Source: an uncultured Lachnospiraceae bacterium
GTDB taxonomy: Bacteria > Bacillota_A > Clostridia > Lachnospirales > Lachnospiraceae
NCBI GenBank assembly: GCA_902801585.1
Contig: CADCIU010000010.1
Location: 1-61,025 of the forward strand
DNA: 61,025 nt
Reading direction: 5' to 3'
Below, one piece after another: positions 45,776 through 53,774 of the stretch. The notes beneath the pieces are model-generated. The model ran no database searches and was not told the DNA's origin. It worked only from the letters and a program-made list of their open reading frames with translations. How positions within the stretch are numbered: the first letter of the stretch is position 1; every line of letters starts with the position of its first letter. A program made the position numbers and the translations under genes.

Positions 45776-45886
45776 GCCTATCCTCTCTTTCTGCGTCTGC
45801 TGCGACAGGCGCATTGACTTATCTTTTTTATAATACCATGAACTCTCTGTAATTAGGTCAGCGATTATAAAATCTGTCTTTTTATA

Positions 45887-45915
45887 CTGCAAATGATAGT
45901 TTTTAGTTATATAAT
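45887..45915 (+). promoter_or_regulatory. Putative promoter of the Gfo/Idh/MocA gene
   Basis: CTGCAA (45887-45892), 17-bp spacer, TATAAT (45910-45915). The -35 box is weak. Confidence 0.45.
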
Positions 45916-45965
45916 ATTTATATCAGATGTATTGCCGACATTCTTTTTTTTACAGGAGGACATCC

Positions 45966-47138
45966 ATGAAATCATTAGGAATTGCAGTCATTGGCTGCGG
46001 GTTTGCCGGAAATTTTCACTCAAACGCATGGGTCAAGGTCAACTATATCGATATTAAGCTCAAGGCAGCTGTGGATAACAACCTGGAGCGCGCGCAGGCG
46101 CTCAAAGAGAAGTGGAATTATGAGTATGCGACGGCGGATTATGACCAGGTTCTGGCCGATCCCGATGTAGATATCATCGACATCGCACTGCCTCCTTTTC
46201 TGCACCTTCCTTTTGCGTACAAGGCGCTGGCTGCAGGGAAGCACGTCATCTGCGATAAGCCGCTGACCGGCTATTTCGGTACCGAGGACGATGAAAGGCC
46301 GCTCGGGGACAAGGTTCCCAAGAGGAAAATGTACGAGAGCATCCTGAAGAATCTGGAAGAATGCAGACAGAAGGTCGCTGAGAGCGACAAGCTCTTCATG
46401 TATGCGGAAAATTACATTTACTCTCCCGCGATCGTCAAAGCGGCAGAGATCCTCAGAAAGAAAAAGAGCCGTGTGATCTATATGAACGCGGAGTGCAGTG
46501 TGCACGGGTCCACCTCTCCCCTCTCCAAAGACTGGCATCTTGTAGGCGGCGGAAGCATCATGCGTCTTGGTTCGCACCCCATTGCCGGCGTACTCTACCT
46601 CAAGCAGGTGGAATCCGAGGTCCGCGGTTATGACATCAAGCCGGTCAGTGTCGTCGCCGACACAGGACGGATCATCAGCAACTTCCCGGAAGAGGCCACA
46701 AAGCACATCCTGAGCAAATTCAACGATGTCGAAGATTTCGGCCACATCACGCTCACTTTCTCTGACGGCACCAAAGCGGTGATCCTCAGTTCGGAGCACT
46801 ATATGGGCGGTATTCAGAACCACATCAATGTCATCACGAACGACGGTGTGATCAACTGCAACATGACTCCTCCGGACAACATGAAGACCTTCTTCATAGA
46901 TGACGAAGGACTGGAAGATGTCTACATCTCCGAAAATCTCCGCTGCAAGACCGGCTGGAACAACGTCTTCGTCGCCGAAGAGACGCTTCGCGGCTATACG
47001 GGAGAGCTTCAGGCTTTCGCAGAGGACGCACTGGCGGGAAGACAGCCTGAGTCAGGCATCGATATCGCCATCGAGACCACAAAGATCATGTATGCCGCTT
47101 ATGTTTCCGCGGAAGAAGGCCGCCGGATCGACCTGTAA
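45966..47138 (+). CDS. Gfo/Idh/MocA-family oxidoreductase
   Basis: NAD(P)-dependent sugar or inositol dehydrogenase-like protein of 390 residues. N-terminal IAVIGCGFAGNFHSNAWVKV is the dinucleotide motif, IIDIALPPFLHLPFAYKALAA and GKHVICDKPL carry the EKP-type catalytic lysine (here DKP), and DWHLVGGGSIMRLGSHPIAG lies in the substrate domain. The ATG at 45966 has AGGAGG. Substrate cannot be read from sequence. It is divergent from the RyR pair and convergent with the leuA fusion. Confidence 0.9.
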   Translation: MKSLGIAVIGCGFAGNFHSNAWVKVNYIDIKLKAAVDNNLERAQALKEKWNYEYATADYDQVLADPDVDIIDIALPPFLHLPFAYKALAAGKHVICDKPLTGYFGTEDDERPLGDKVPKRKMYESILKNLEECRQKVAESDKLFMYAENYIYSPAIVKAAEILRKKKSRVIYMNAECSVHGSTSPLSKDWHLVGGGSIMRLGSHPIAGVLYLKQVESEVRGYDIKPVSVVADTGRIISNFPEEATKHILSKFNDVEDFGHITLTFSDGTKAVILSSEHYMGGIQNHINVITNDGVINCNMTPPDNMKTFFIDDEGLEDVYISENLRCKTGWNNVFVAEETLRGYTGELQAFAEDALAGRQPESGIDIAIETTKIMYAAYVSAEEGRRIDL

Positions 47139-47152
47139 ACCGCATAAAAAGA

Positions 47153-47170
47153 GGCTGCCGCAAGGCAGCC
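47153..47170. terminator. Bidirectional terminator
   Basis: GGCTGCC-GCAA-GGCAGCC with T6 on the plus side and A5 on the left, between the convergent oxidoreductase and leuA genes. Confidence 0.92.
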
Positions 47171-47209
47171 TTTTTTATTGCTCTATTCAGTTCCTTTATC
47201 TCGCTGCGA

Positions 47210-49201
47210 TTATTTCGTCGCGATCTTGCGGTACAGCGCCGGTGACACATCAAATGCCTTCTTAAATACCCTCGAGAAATGCTCCGCATTGGGATAGCCG
47301 ATCGAATAGGAAATGTTCTCGATCGTCATATTGCCGTTTCTGAGAAGCGTCTTGGCTCTCTTCATGCGCACCTGCGTGACCTGCTCCCCAAATGTTTTGC
47401 CGGATTTTTCCCTGATATATTTGGATATATAGGGCGTAGAGAGATGGAACTCTCTGGACATGTCCTCCAGCGTCACTGTCTGGTAATTGGCCTGGATATA
47501 ATTGAGCATCGCGATCAGCCTGTCGTCCTTCTCCGCGGAGTGGTCGCTGAGCTGGGGAAGTTTGTTGACAGCGACGACCAGCGCGTTGATGGAGGCGTGG
47601 ATGATATCTTCATGAATACCTACGCCCCAGTATGTTTTGCCGTTGCAAAGTATGCCCACATAGGCCATAGCCTTGGAGGAGGAGCCTCTGGAGAGCGCAT
47701 GTTCCTCATAGGTGGAGAGCTCATAGCTGATCCCGAAATACTGCTTGATCGTATTGCTGACTGCGTCCAGGCGGCCGTTTCCGTTGGCGTCTACGACAGT
47801 CCTGCGGTCGCCTGAGACGATCGCGGCCTCTGCCATAATGCCGTCCACCTGCCTGAAATGGCACTCGGGAATTGTGAAATGCGGATTGAAGTCCACATAG
47901 CGGTCCCTGAAGATCTCGTAGACAGTCTGGGGTGAGAGCTCGCTGTGCGTCTCGTCGGATACCTGCTTCATCGCGTAGCCGACTTCTTCCCGCATCTTCT
48001 CGGGAAGTACGATCGCATAGTTCTGCTTGAGCACATACGCCACACCGCCCTTGCCGGACTGGCTGTTGATGCGGATGACGTCCGAATCGTAAGTCCTGGA
48101 AACATCCTGCGGATCGATAGGCAGATAGGGAACCGTCCATTTGTCCGGATTGTGGATCTCCTTGTAAGCCATGCCCTTGGAGATCGCGTCCTGATGGGAA
48201 CCTGAGAAAGCACTGAACACGAGATCTCCCGCGTAAGGCTGTCTCGGATGCACTTCCATGCCCGTCAGTCTCTCATATTTCTCGCGGATCAGCGGCATAT
48301 TCGAGAAATCCAGTCCCGGGTCGATCCCGTACGCGAACAGGTTCATCGCGACCGCAACAATATCCACGTTTCCTGTTCTCTCTCCGTTTCCGAACAGCGT
48401 TCCTTCCACGCGGTCCGCGCCTGCCAAAATACCGAGCTCCGTATCCGCGATCCCGCATCCGCGGTCATTGTGCGGATGAAGGCTGAGCACGACACCGTCT
48501 CTGTACTTCATGTTCTTGTTCAGATACTCGATCTGGGAAGCAAAGATGTGCGGCATAGCGGTTTCCACCGTAGCCGGTATATTAATGATGGCTTTCCACT
48601 CCGGATTCGGCTTCCACACGTCCAGGACTGCATTGCAGACTTCGAGGGCATACTCCACCTCCGTGCCGTGGAAGCTCTCCGGACTGTACTCGAACATAAA
48701 GTTTCCGTCCGTTTCGTCAGCCAGCTCCTTCAAAAGCTTGGCGCCGTCAACAGCCAGCTTTTTGATCTCTTCTTTGTTCTTGTGAAAGACCTGTTCGCGC
48801 TGCGCCACGGATGTGGAGTTATAGAGATGCACGACCGCCTTGGGAGCGCCCTTGACCGCTTCGAACGTCTTGCGGATGATGTGCTCCCTTGCCTGTGTGA
48901 GGACCTGGATCGTCACATCATCGGGGATCATATTTCTCTCAATGAGGGAACGCAGAAAGTCATACTCTGTTTCCGATGCAGCGGGGAAACCCACTTCGAT
49001 CTCTTTGAAGCCGATCCTGACCAGCATCTGGAAAAACTCTATCTTCTCCTCCAGGCTCATCGGCTCGATCAGCGCCTGGTTTCCGTCACGCAGATCGACA
49101 CTGCACCAGACGGGAGCTCTGTCGATGTGATCTTTTTTGGCCCAATCGAGGCATTCTGCCGGGGGGAGAAAATATTGCCGCATGTACTTCTTGTAGTTCA
49201 T
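47210..49201 (-). CDS. leuA: 2-isopropylmalate synthase fused to AraC-type HTH domain
   Basis: Residues about 1-550 are a long-form 2-isopropylmalate synthase, which condenses acetyl-CoA with 2-oxoisovalerate in leucine synthesis: CSVDLRDGNQALIEPM, EIEVGFPAASETEYDF, LHPHNDRGCGIADTELG, GTLFGNGERTGNVDIV and the regulatory-domain segment SSSKAMAYVGI. The C-terminal 100 residues are a complete AraC DNA-binding domain: LEDMSREFHLSTPYISKYIR (first HTH) and IENISYSIGYPNAEHFSRVF (second HTH), with VSPALYRK at the end. A frameshift cannot explain it, as the frame is continuous. The start follows GGAGG. It could regulate its own or other branched-chain genes. It has its own promoter and adjoins the palindromic locus. 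Confidence 0.92.
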   Translation of the reverse strand: MNYKKYMRQYFLPPAECLDWAKKDHIDRAPVWCSVDLRDGNQALIEPMSLEEKIEFFQMLVRIGFKEIEVGFPAASETEYDFLRSLIERNMIPDDVTIQVLTQAREHIIRKTFEAVKGAPKAVVHLYNSTSVAQREQVFHKNKEEIKKLAVDGAKLLKELADETDGNFMFEYSPESFHGTEVEYALEVCNAVLDVWKPNPEWKAIINIPATVETAMPHIFASQIEYLNKNMKYRDGVVLSLHPHNDRGCGIADTELGILAGADRVEGTLFGNGERTGNVDIVAVAMNLFAYGIDPGLDFSNMPLIREKYERLTGMEVHPRQPYAGDLVFSAFSGSHQDAISKGMAYKEIHNPDKWTVPYLPIDPQDVSRTYDSDVIRINSQSGKGGVAYVLKQNYAIVLPEKMREEVGYAMKQVSDETHSELSPQTVYEIFRDRYVDFNPHFTIPECHFRQVDGIMAEAAIVSGDRRTVVDANGNGRLDAVSNTIKQYFGISYELSTYEEHALSRGSSSKAMAYVGILCNGKTYWGVGIHEDIIHASINALVVAVNKLPQLSDHSAEKDDRLIAMLNYIQANYQTVTLEDMSREFHLSTPYISKYIREKSGKTFGEQVTQVRMKRAKTLLRNGNMTIENISYSIGYPNAEHFSRVFKKAFDVSPALYRKIATK

Positions 49202-49266
49202 ATTGACCTCCGTGATATAAAGCTGCCTGAAACAGCTGTCAGAAAACAGTAAGATGAAAGCAGCTT

Positions 49267-49295
49267 ATTAAATTTTATCAAGAACAGTGACTCAA
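49267..49295 (-). promoter_or_regulatory. Putative promoter of the leuA fusion
   Basis: Minus-strand TTGAGT (49290-49295), 17-bp spacer, TTTAAT (49267-49272), about 65 nt before the start. The leader contains a GCTGC/GCAGC hairpin enclosing CTGT/ACAG. No T-box or leader peptide is evident. Confidence 0.5.
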
Positions 49296-49383
49296 TTTTA
49301 TTCCCCTTTCGCAGAGATGTGAATGATTATATTTATTCGGTTTTTATGATTTATTTTATCTCGCGATGGACTAACCTTCGCTT

Positions 49384-49616
49384 GTGCGGCATGCCCCGGA
49401 TCCGCCACGTTGAATTCGCGGGGATTCACACAGATCCTTCCCTCGCTTCGGAGGGAACCGCGTTTCCGAACTCGACGTCCGCTCTGATGACCGGACGTCT
49501 CAAACAGGTGGGCTCTCGGGCTGCAGGAGCTGCAGCCCTCATTCCCTCCTACGCTCGGGAAGGATCAGGTTCATCCGGCTGCTCATTCAAAGTGGCGGAT
49601 CCGGGGCATGCCGCAC
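49384..49616 (-). repeat. Structured element A, copy 1
   Basis: 233 bp bounded by perfect 25-bp inverted repeats (49384-49408 and 49592-49616, GTGCGGCATGCCCC... outermost). Inside on the minus strand: TTTGAAT against ATTCAA, a long arm GATCCTTCCC/GGGAAGGATC with an internal loop GAGCGTA opposite GAAGCGA, a hairpin from GGGCTGCAG/CTGCAGCCC, and a hairpin GACGTCCG/CGGACGTC. Outside the 25-bp stem, AGCG-type bases face AAGCG, then AAC faces GTT. No reading frame. The second copy is at 50741-50973. Confidence 0.85.
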
Positions 49617-49703
49617 GCGCTTACGTTGATCTCCTGCGATAGAAGAATAAGTGTCATTTCATACTATGTAAAAGAAGCATTGACTCTTTTGAGACCACAA
49701 ACT

Positions 49704-49712
49704 TGGTATAAA
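49704..49712 (+). promoter_or_regulatory. Possible extended -10 promoter before hairpin B1
   Basis: TGGTATAAA is an extended -10 type motif upstream of the hairpin-rich region. A TTGACT lies 21 bp further up, too far for a normal pair. Confidence 0.3.
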
Positions 49713-49825
49713 TAAGCAACAATATGATGATTTTAAAAAGACAGGCGAATAAGCATGGCTGCTTACTACAGTGAAGTATTTTACGGACCCAGCCGGAAGG
49801 CTGATCAAACCTTTCAGGTTAAGAA

Positions 49826-49933
49826 GCACCGGGCTGTAAAAGTGTCAAGACGGTTCCGCTATTTATCCCTCCCGCCCCATAGGGGCGTGAGCATAAAACG
49901 CTCCACCATCTTGACACTTTCACAGCCCGGTGC
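49826..49933 (+). repeat. Structured hairpin element B, copy 1
   Basis: A single 108-bp hairpin. The basal stem (GCACCGGGCTGT with ACAGCCCGGTGC, then 12 more pairs after one A-C mismatch) carries a conserved upper part starting CGGTTCCGCTATTTATCCCT and a CGCCCC/GGGGCG tip. Preceded by small hairpins CAGCC-GGAA-GGCTG and AACCT-TTC-AGGTT. It can be read through as a 62-codon frame (49755-49943) but base-pair conservation explains it better. Confidence 0.85.
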
Positions 49934-49942
49934 TGTGTATTA

Positions 49943-50180
49943 ATCAAGGGGTGCAAGGGCACCCCGGCCCGTGTACCGGGCCACATCTAATGAATCTTGC
50001 TGTAGTGCATTCAGATTTAATGTACTGGAACGACGCCGCTACTACGTCGCGCGCCTGATTGGAGCTTACTTTACCGCTTCTACGTCTTTCCAATACCCGG
50101 AGCGGCACCAAGCCGACGGATTTGACTTTTAGTAAGGCTTGGCCCTGATCAAGGGCCGGGGTGCCCTTGCACCCCTTGAT
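49943..50180. repeat. 28-bp perfect inverted repeats around a 182-bp centre
   Basis: 49943-49970 and 50153-50180 are exact inverse copies (ATCAAGGGGTGC... ). Each arm also folds alone (GGGGTGC/GCACCCC). The unique centre contains GGCCCG/CGGGCC, CCAAGCC/GGCTTGG and smaller hairpins. With B1 and B2 at the same 9-bp distance on each side, 49826-50297 is an exact mirror about 50061.5. Confidence 0.85.
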
Positions 50181-50189
50181 TACGATACA

Positions 50190-50297
50190 GCACCAGTTTG
50201 TGCCGGGGTCAAGATGGTGAAGCGGTTTATGCTCACGCCCCTTCGGGGCGGGAGGGATAAATAGCGGAACCGTCTTGACACCGGCACAAACTGGTGC
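50190..50297 (-). repeat. Structured hairpin element B, copy 2
   Basis: Same 108-bp length as copy 1 and in the opposite orientation. Core and tip are nearly identical, but the basal stem reads GCACCAGTTTGT / ACAAACTGGTGC followed by GCCGG / CCGGC. At least seven base pairs differ from copy 1 with pairing kept (24 of 25 pairs). Confidence 0.85.
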
Positions 50298-50398
50298 TGC
50301 TCATAGCCTAAAGCTTTATACATACTCTCGCTGATCGAACCCCGGTTGGGCAGAAATAGTAAATTATAAAATATCTGCACCCATGCTCTCACAAGCTA

Positions 50399-50503
50399 TC
50401 ATCCAAAATTGTCTAAAATCATACGTAATAATCCAAAGTTGGCCCCTGAAGCCAAATCTGCATCAATTTGCATACACGTTGACTCTAACTTTTCATCGTT
50501 CAT
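50399..50503 (-). CDS. Possible 34-residue small protein
   Basis: An ATG at 50503 with AAGGAG 8 nt upstream opens a 34-codon frame (begins MNDEKLESTCMQIDADL, ends RMILDNFG). It ends about 100 bp before element B2 on the same strand. A decayed counterpart (ATGATTTTAAAA...) seems to precede B1 near 49,720. Too short for any family call; the good ribosome site is the main support. Confidence 0.4.
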   Translation of the reverse strand: MNDEKLESTCMQIDADLASGANFGLLRMILDNFG

Positions 50504-50740
50504 GTATGCAACTCCTTATACTTCCTTCAATTACGCCCAACTCAGCGGTAATCCCGCCAAGAAATCAATACTTCCAAGGCCCTTCAAGAAATGTCATGGG
50601 TGCAAATGAATGAAAAATGATCTCCCAGCCCAACCATGCGTCGTGAACAATTCCTTCGTTTCCGTCACTAGCCGCATTTGTTTACTCTTCACATAAAAAA
50701 GAGGCCTGTGCACTCGGCGTCAGGGAATCAACCTGAGCGA
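50504..50740. other. Stretch without a recognisable gene
   Basis: Between the small frame and element A2 I see no supported gene, strong promoter or terminator. Plus-strand frames near 50,383-50,613 lack ribosome sites and overlap the small minus-strand frame. Confidence 0.4.
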
Positions 50741-50973
50741 GTGCGGCATGCCCCTTTTAAACCACTTTGAATGAGCGGACGGATGAACCTGATCCTTCCC
50801 GAGCGTAGGAGGGAATGAGGGCTGCAGCTCCTGCAGCCCGAAAGCCCACATGTTCGAGACGTCCGGTCATCAGAGCGGACGTCGAGTTCGGAAACGCGGT
50901 TCCCTCCGAAGCGAGGGAAGGATCTGCGTGAATCCCCGCGAATTCAACGTGGTTTTAAAGGGGCATGCCGCAC
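50741..50973 (+). repeat. Structured element A, copy 2
   Basis: Exactly 233 bp like copy 1, in the opposite orientation and over 90% identical in the core. The 25-bp terminal stem keeps GTGCGGCATGCCCC and CCAC, but the seven bases between them are TTTTAAA instead of GGATCCG, with matching changes in the other arm (24 of 25 pairs). The flanks extend pairing with AACC/GGTT. Confidence 0.85.
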
Positions 50974-51037
50974 AAGCGCCGGTTTTAATAAATCCCTTCG
51001 CCTAATACAGCATGCCCCTCAATTTCTTTTTTATGAT

Positions 51038-51562
51038 TTATTTTCCATCAAAGATCAGCGCCGAGTCCACGCGATAATCCTTGAGGAACTCCCGTCCCTT
51101 AAGGCCTGCCAGCTCGATCATGAACAGCATTCCTGCGACCTCGCCGCCGAGTTTCTCGACCAGCTGCGCCATGGCCTTGGCTGTTCCGCCAGTTGCCAGA
51201 AGGTCGTCCACAATGAGACATTTCTGGCCGGGCTGAACTGCGTCGATGTGCATCTCCAGTGTTGCCTTGCCATATTCCAAGTCATAGTCCACGGCGATCG
51301 TCTTCCAGGGAAGCTTACCTTTCTTGCGCACAAGGATCAGCGGTTTGTGCAGATTGTAAGCCAGCGCCGCGCCATAGATGAATCCTCGGGATTCCGCACC
51401 AACGATCACATCAAAATCCAGATCACTGACCAGATCCTGCATGGAATCGATCGCAGTCTTCAGTCCGTCCGCATCCTGAAAGACCGTGGTGATATCACGG
51501 AACATAATGCCGGGCTCCGGAAAGTCGGGAATAGTGCGGATATAATCTTCTAATTTTTTCAT
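51038..51562 (-). CDS. apt: Adenine phosphoribosyltransferase
   Basis: Salvages adenine to AMP with PRPP. Seen: RTIPDFPEPGIMFRDITTV at the N terminus, GAESRGFIYGAALA, and the PRPP motif CLIVDDLLATGGTAKAM. 174 residues is the usual length. Start MKKLEDYI follows a purine-rich AAAGGGG site. Monocistronic; it is the first ordinary gene after the palindromic locus. Confidence 0.97.
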   Translation of the reverse strand: MKKLEDYIRTIPDFPEPGIMFRDITTVFQDADGLKTAIDSMQDLVSDLDFDVIVGAESRGFIYGAALAYNLHKPLILVRKKGKLPWKTIAVDYDLEYGKATLEMHIDAVQPGQKCLIVDDLLATGGTAKAMAQLVEKLGGEVAGMLFMIELAGLKGREFLKDYRVDSALIFDGK

Positions 51563-51692
51563 ACTTACCCCTTTTCTGTGTTCTGATAAACGATGGTGTG
51601 TTCAGTCGAGCAGGACGTCCGACACTTGGTCTTTCAATAGTACCGGTTCCTCTGATGTCCTGATTCCATCACTATTATAACACGGCAATTCA

Positions 51693-53132
51693 TCACTGAG
51701 TATCCCCGTAATGAACTGCAACAGGCATATCTGTCTCCACAATATCATAGATCGTCGGCATCGCCCAGGTAGGGATATTGATACAGCCGTGCGATCCGTT
51801 CCATCTCCAGATGTCCCCGCCGAAAGAGTATCTCCAGGACGCATCGTGCAGGCCGATTCCGGTATCTGTCAGGCGGATCCAATAAGCGACATCCGTCTCG
51901 TAGCCCCACTCGCCGTCTTCCTGCTTATCGCCTCGAAGTGTCGTGTCGCGCTTTTTGTCATAGGCGAAGAAAGCACCTGCAGGCGTTCTGTGTTTTGCAT
52001 CATTGAGTCCCGAGACGACATCCGTCTCAAAGATGACCTCGCCGTCTTCATAGACCCAAAGATGCTGAAGCGAAAGATCCACTTCGACATAATTGCCGCC
52101 AAAGCCATGATTGTCGTCCGGATCAGAGGCCTCTGTCCTCCAATAGACCGGCTCACGGGTGACTTTCTCATTTTCATCCAGTTCATCCCACAGAAGGGAT
52201 TCTTCTTCCTTCTTATCGATGCGGTATCCGTAATAGCCGATACCGGGGAGCATGATCTCATCCCCTTCATGGGTGGTGAACGGATGCTCCTTGTAAACGG
52301 TATCCACTTCGTCAGCCAGTTCCCGGACATAATCCGTCACGCATGCATCCCACTCATCGTCATCACGGTAATAGTCCCCTTCGTCATCCATCTCCAGCCA
52401 GTCCCACATGACCGAGCCATCCAGCACTTTGGTCCCGCCGCCCGGCAGCTCATACTCGATCCTCGCACCGGCCAGTTCATTGAGCTGCTCGCAGTTGCGG
52501 TTCAGCTGTTCGTCGTCCTTCCGGACCTCAGGCGCCCGGTACACATTCTCTGTGTGTTCCAGATCCAGAGTCTCCTTTTCTGTGTTCACCGCTTCCAAGA
52601 TCATCTCTGTCACCTGATCCGGATCGAAAGCAGTGCCCTCGTCCTCCGGAACTACTTCGAACTGCTCATTCCGGTAATCCAGATAAGCGTCGTGAGGCTC
52701 TGTCATGTTGGCCTTCTGCATTTGGGGAAATGCCGCCAAAATATTCAGGAGCTTATCCTTTGAATACTCTTTCTTCTCTTCGATCGTATACTCGGTGTTC
52801 CGATACATACCATAGAGCCAGAGATATCGGTTCTGCCCTTCCATTAAGCGGTCCAGGCTTCCGTCCGATACGTAATGATAATCGATCTCGCTCCCGTCCA
52901 CAGTGAGGTCCTTTCCGTCTCTGAAAGATACAGTGAGAGCATATTCGCCCAAAAGCTCTTCCGTTTCTTTCACTGTGCGCTCCGAAACGTCTATTCCGTT
53001 GATGATCGTGCCCGGAATGAAGATGTTATCATAGTCCAATGCTTTTCCGATATATAAGCTTCCTGTAAGGGCAGCAGCGGAAAGAACCGCCGTTATGGCC
53101 GCCTGCTTTATTTCGTTTTTCTTATCAATCAT
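51693..53132 (-). CDS. L,D-transpeptidase with peptidoglycan-binding domain
   Basis: Cell-wall cross-linking enzyme. One N-terminal membrane helix (IKQAAITAVLSAAALTGSLY), then a YoaR/peptidoglycan-binding-4 type region (IINGIDVSERTVKETEELL ... RIEYELPGGG), then a YkuD catalytic domain from about residue 365: VEVDLSLQHLWVYEDG, VSGLNDAKHRTPAG, and the active site WNGSHGCINIPTWAM with catalytic Cys and His. The ATG at 53132 has AGGAAG at 9 nt. The mature protein is very acidic. Confidence 0.93.
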   Translation of the reverse strand: MIDKKNEIKQAAITAVLSAAALTGSLYIGKALDYDNIFIPGTIINGIDVSERTVKETEELLGEYALTVSFRDGKDLTVDGSEIDYHYVSDGSLDRLMEGQNRYLWLYGMYRNTEYTIEEKKEYSKDKLLNILAAFPQMQKANMTEPHDAYLDYRNEQFEVVPEDEGTAFDPDQVTEMILEAVNTEKETLDLEHTENVYRAPEVRKDDEQLNRNCEQLNELAGARIEYELPGGGTKVLDGSVMWDWLEMDDEGDYYRDDDEWDACVTDYVRELADEVDTVYKEHPFTTHEGDEIMLPGIGYYGYRIDKKEEESLLWDELDENEKVTREPVYWRTEASDPDDNHGFGGNYVEVDLSLQHLWVYEDGEVIFETDVVSGLNDAKHRTPAGAFFAYDKKRDTTLRGDKQEDGEWGYETDVAYWIRLTDTGIGLHDASWRYSFGGDIWRWNGSHGCINIPTWAMPTIYDIVETDMPVAVHYGDTQ

Positions 53133-53250
53133 ATATGTTTTCTTCCTAACATTCACAACCTCAGGTTCATGGCGCGAATACCGACTTATTATAGCACATA
53201 AAACTCTCACATAAAGCTTTTACATAAAGTTCTTCTATATGCATTAAATC

Positions 53251-53295
53251 TAAGATGCACTAAATTTAAGACACTAAATTAAGATGCACTAAATA
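53251..53295. repeat. Three short AT-rich tandem repeats
   Basis: TAAGATGCACTAAATT at 53251, a two-base-shorter copy at 53267 and a third at about 53280. They lie between the L,D-transpeptidase gene and the rpsI terminator and may form part of the former's promoter region. Confidence 0.65.
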
Positions 53296-53300
53296 TAAAA

Positions 53301-53327
53301 CCCGCGAAAATCCGTGATTTTCGCGGG
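53301..53327 (-). terminator. Terminator of rplM-rpsI
   Basis: A perfect 12-bp stem CCCGCGAAAATC/GATTTTCGCGGG with a 3-nt loop, followed on the minus strand by TTTTAT. Confidence 0.9.
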
Positions 53328-53355
53328 TAAAGAATTCTGCAGGTACAGCTCTCGA

Positions 53356-53751
53356 TCAGCGCTTGCTGAACTGAGGAGCACGACGTGCACCTTTGAGGCC
53401 GTATTTCTTTCTCTCTTTCATTCTGGGATCTCTGGTCAGGAAGCCGGCTTTCTTCAGAGCGGGTCTGAGCTCAGCGTCTGCCTCGCACAGTGCACGGGCG
53501 ATACCGTGACGGATCGCGCCTGCCTGGCCGGTAGTGCCGCCGCCCTTAACAGTGATCTTGAAATCATACTGGTCGATCGTCTGCGTCTCTACGAGAGGCT
53601 GTCTCACGATAACTTTCAGAGTCTCAAGTCCGAAGTAATCGTCGATCGTTCTGCCGTTGATGGACATCTCGCCCTTACCGGGGGTCATAAAAACTCTGGC
53701 AACAGAGGATTTTCTTCTGCCTGTTCCATAGTAAGTGGTTGCTTTAGCCAT
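53356..53751 (-). CDS. rpsI: Ribosomal protein S9
   Basis: 131-residue small-subunit protein with [13 protein letters not shown] at the N terminus, [19 protein letters not shown] and the basic C terminus ending [12 protein letters not shown], which reaches the P-site tRNA. It follows rplM by 23 bp and ends at a terminator. Confidence 0.98.
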   Translation of the reverse strand: MAKATTYYGTGRRKSSVARVFMTPGKGEMSINGRTIDDYFGLETLKVIVRQPLVETQTIDQYDFKITVKGGGTTGQAGAIRHGIARALCEADAELRPALKKAGFLTRDPRMKERKKYGLKGARRAPQFSKR

Positions 53752-53774
53752 TTTTATCTCCTTTCAGTCTCCGA

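Noticed and set aside
49202..49266. T-box or leader-peptide attenuator before leuA
   Set aside because: The leader is too short, has no T-box sequence and no leucine-rich short frame.
49755..49943. 62-codon frame across B1 and the matching 70-codon frame across B2 (50180-50392)
   Set aside because: Both share SRRFRYLSLPP and a common stop, but differences fall as base-pair-preserving changes with non-conservative amino acids, so a folded nucleic acid explains them better. Kept only as an alternative.
50781..50815. TPP riboswitch-like string (GAACCTGATCC ... GAGCGTAGG) in element A
   Set aside because: The 3' half resembles the TPP consensus, but the CUGAGA and ACCC parts and the downstream thiamine gene are missing, and the segment pairs within element A instead.
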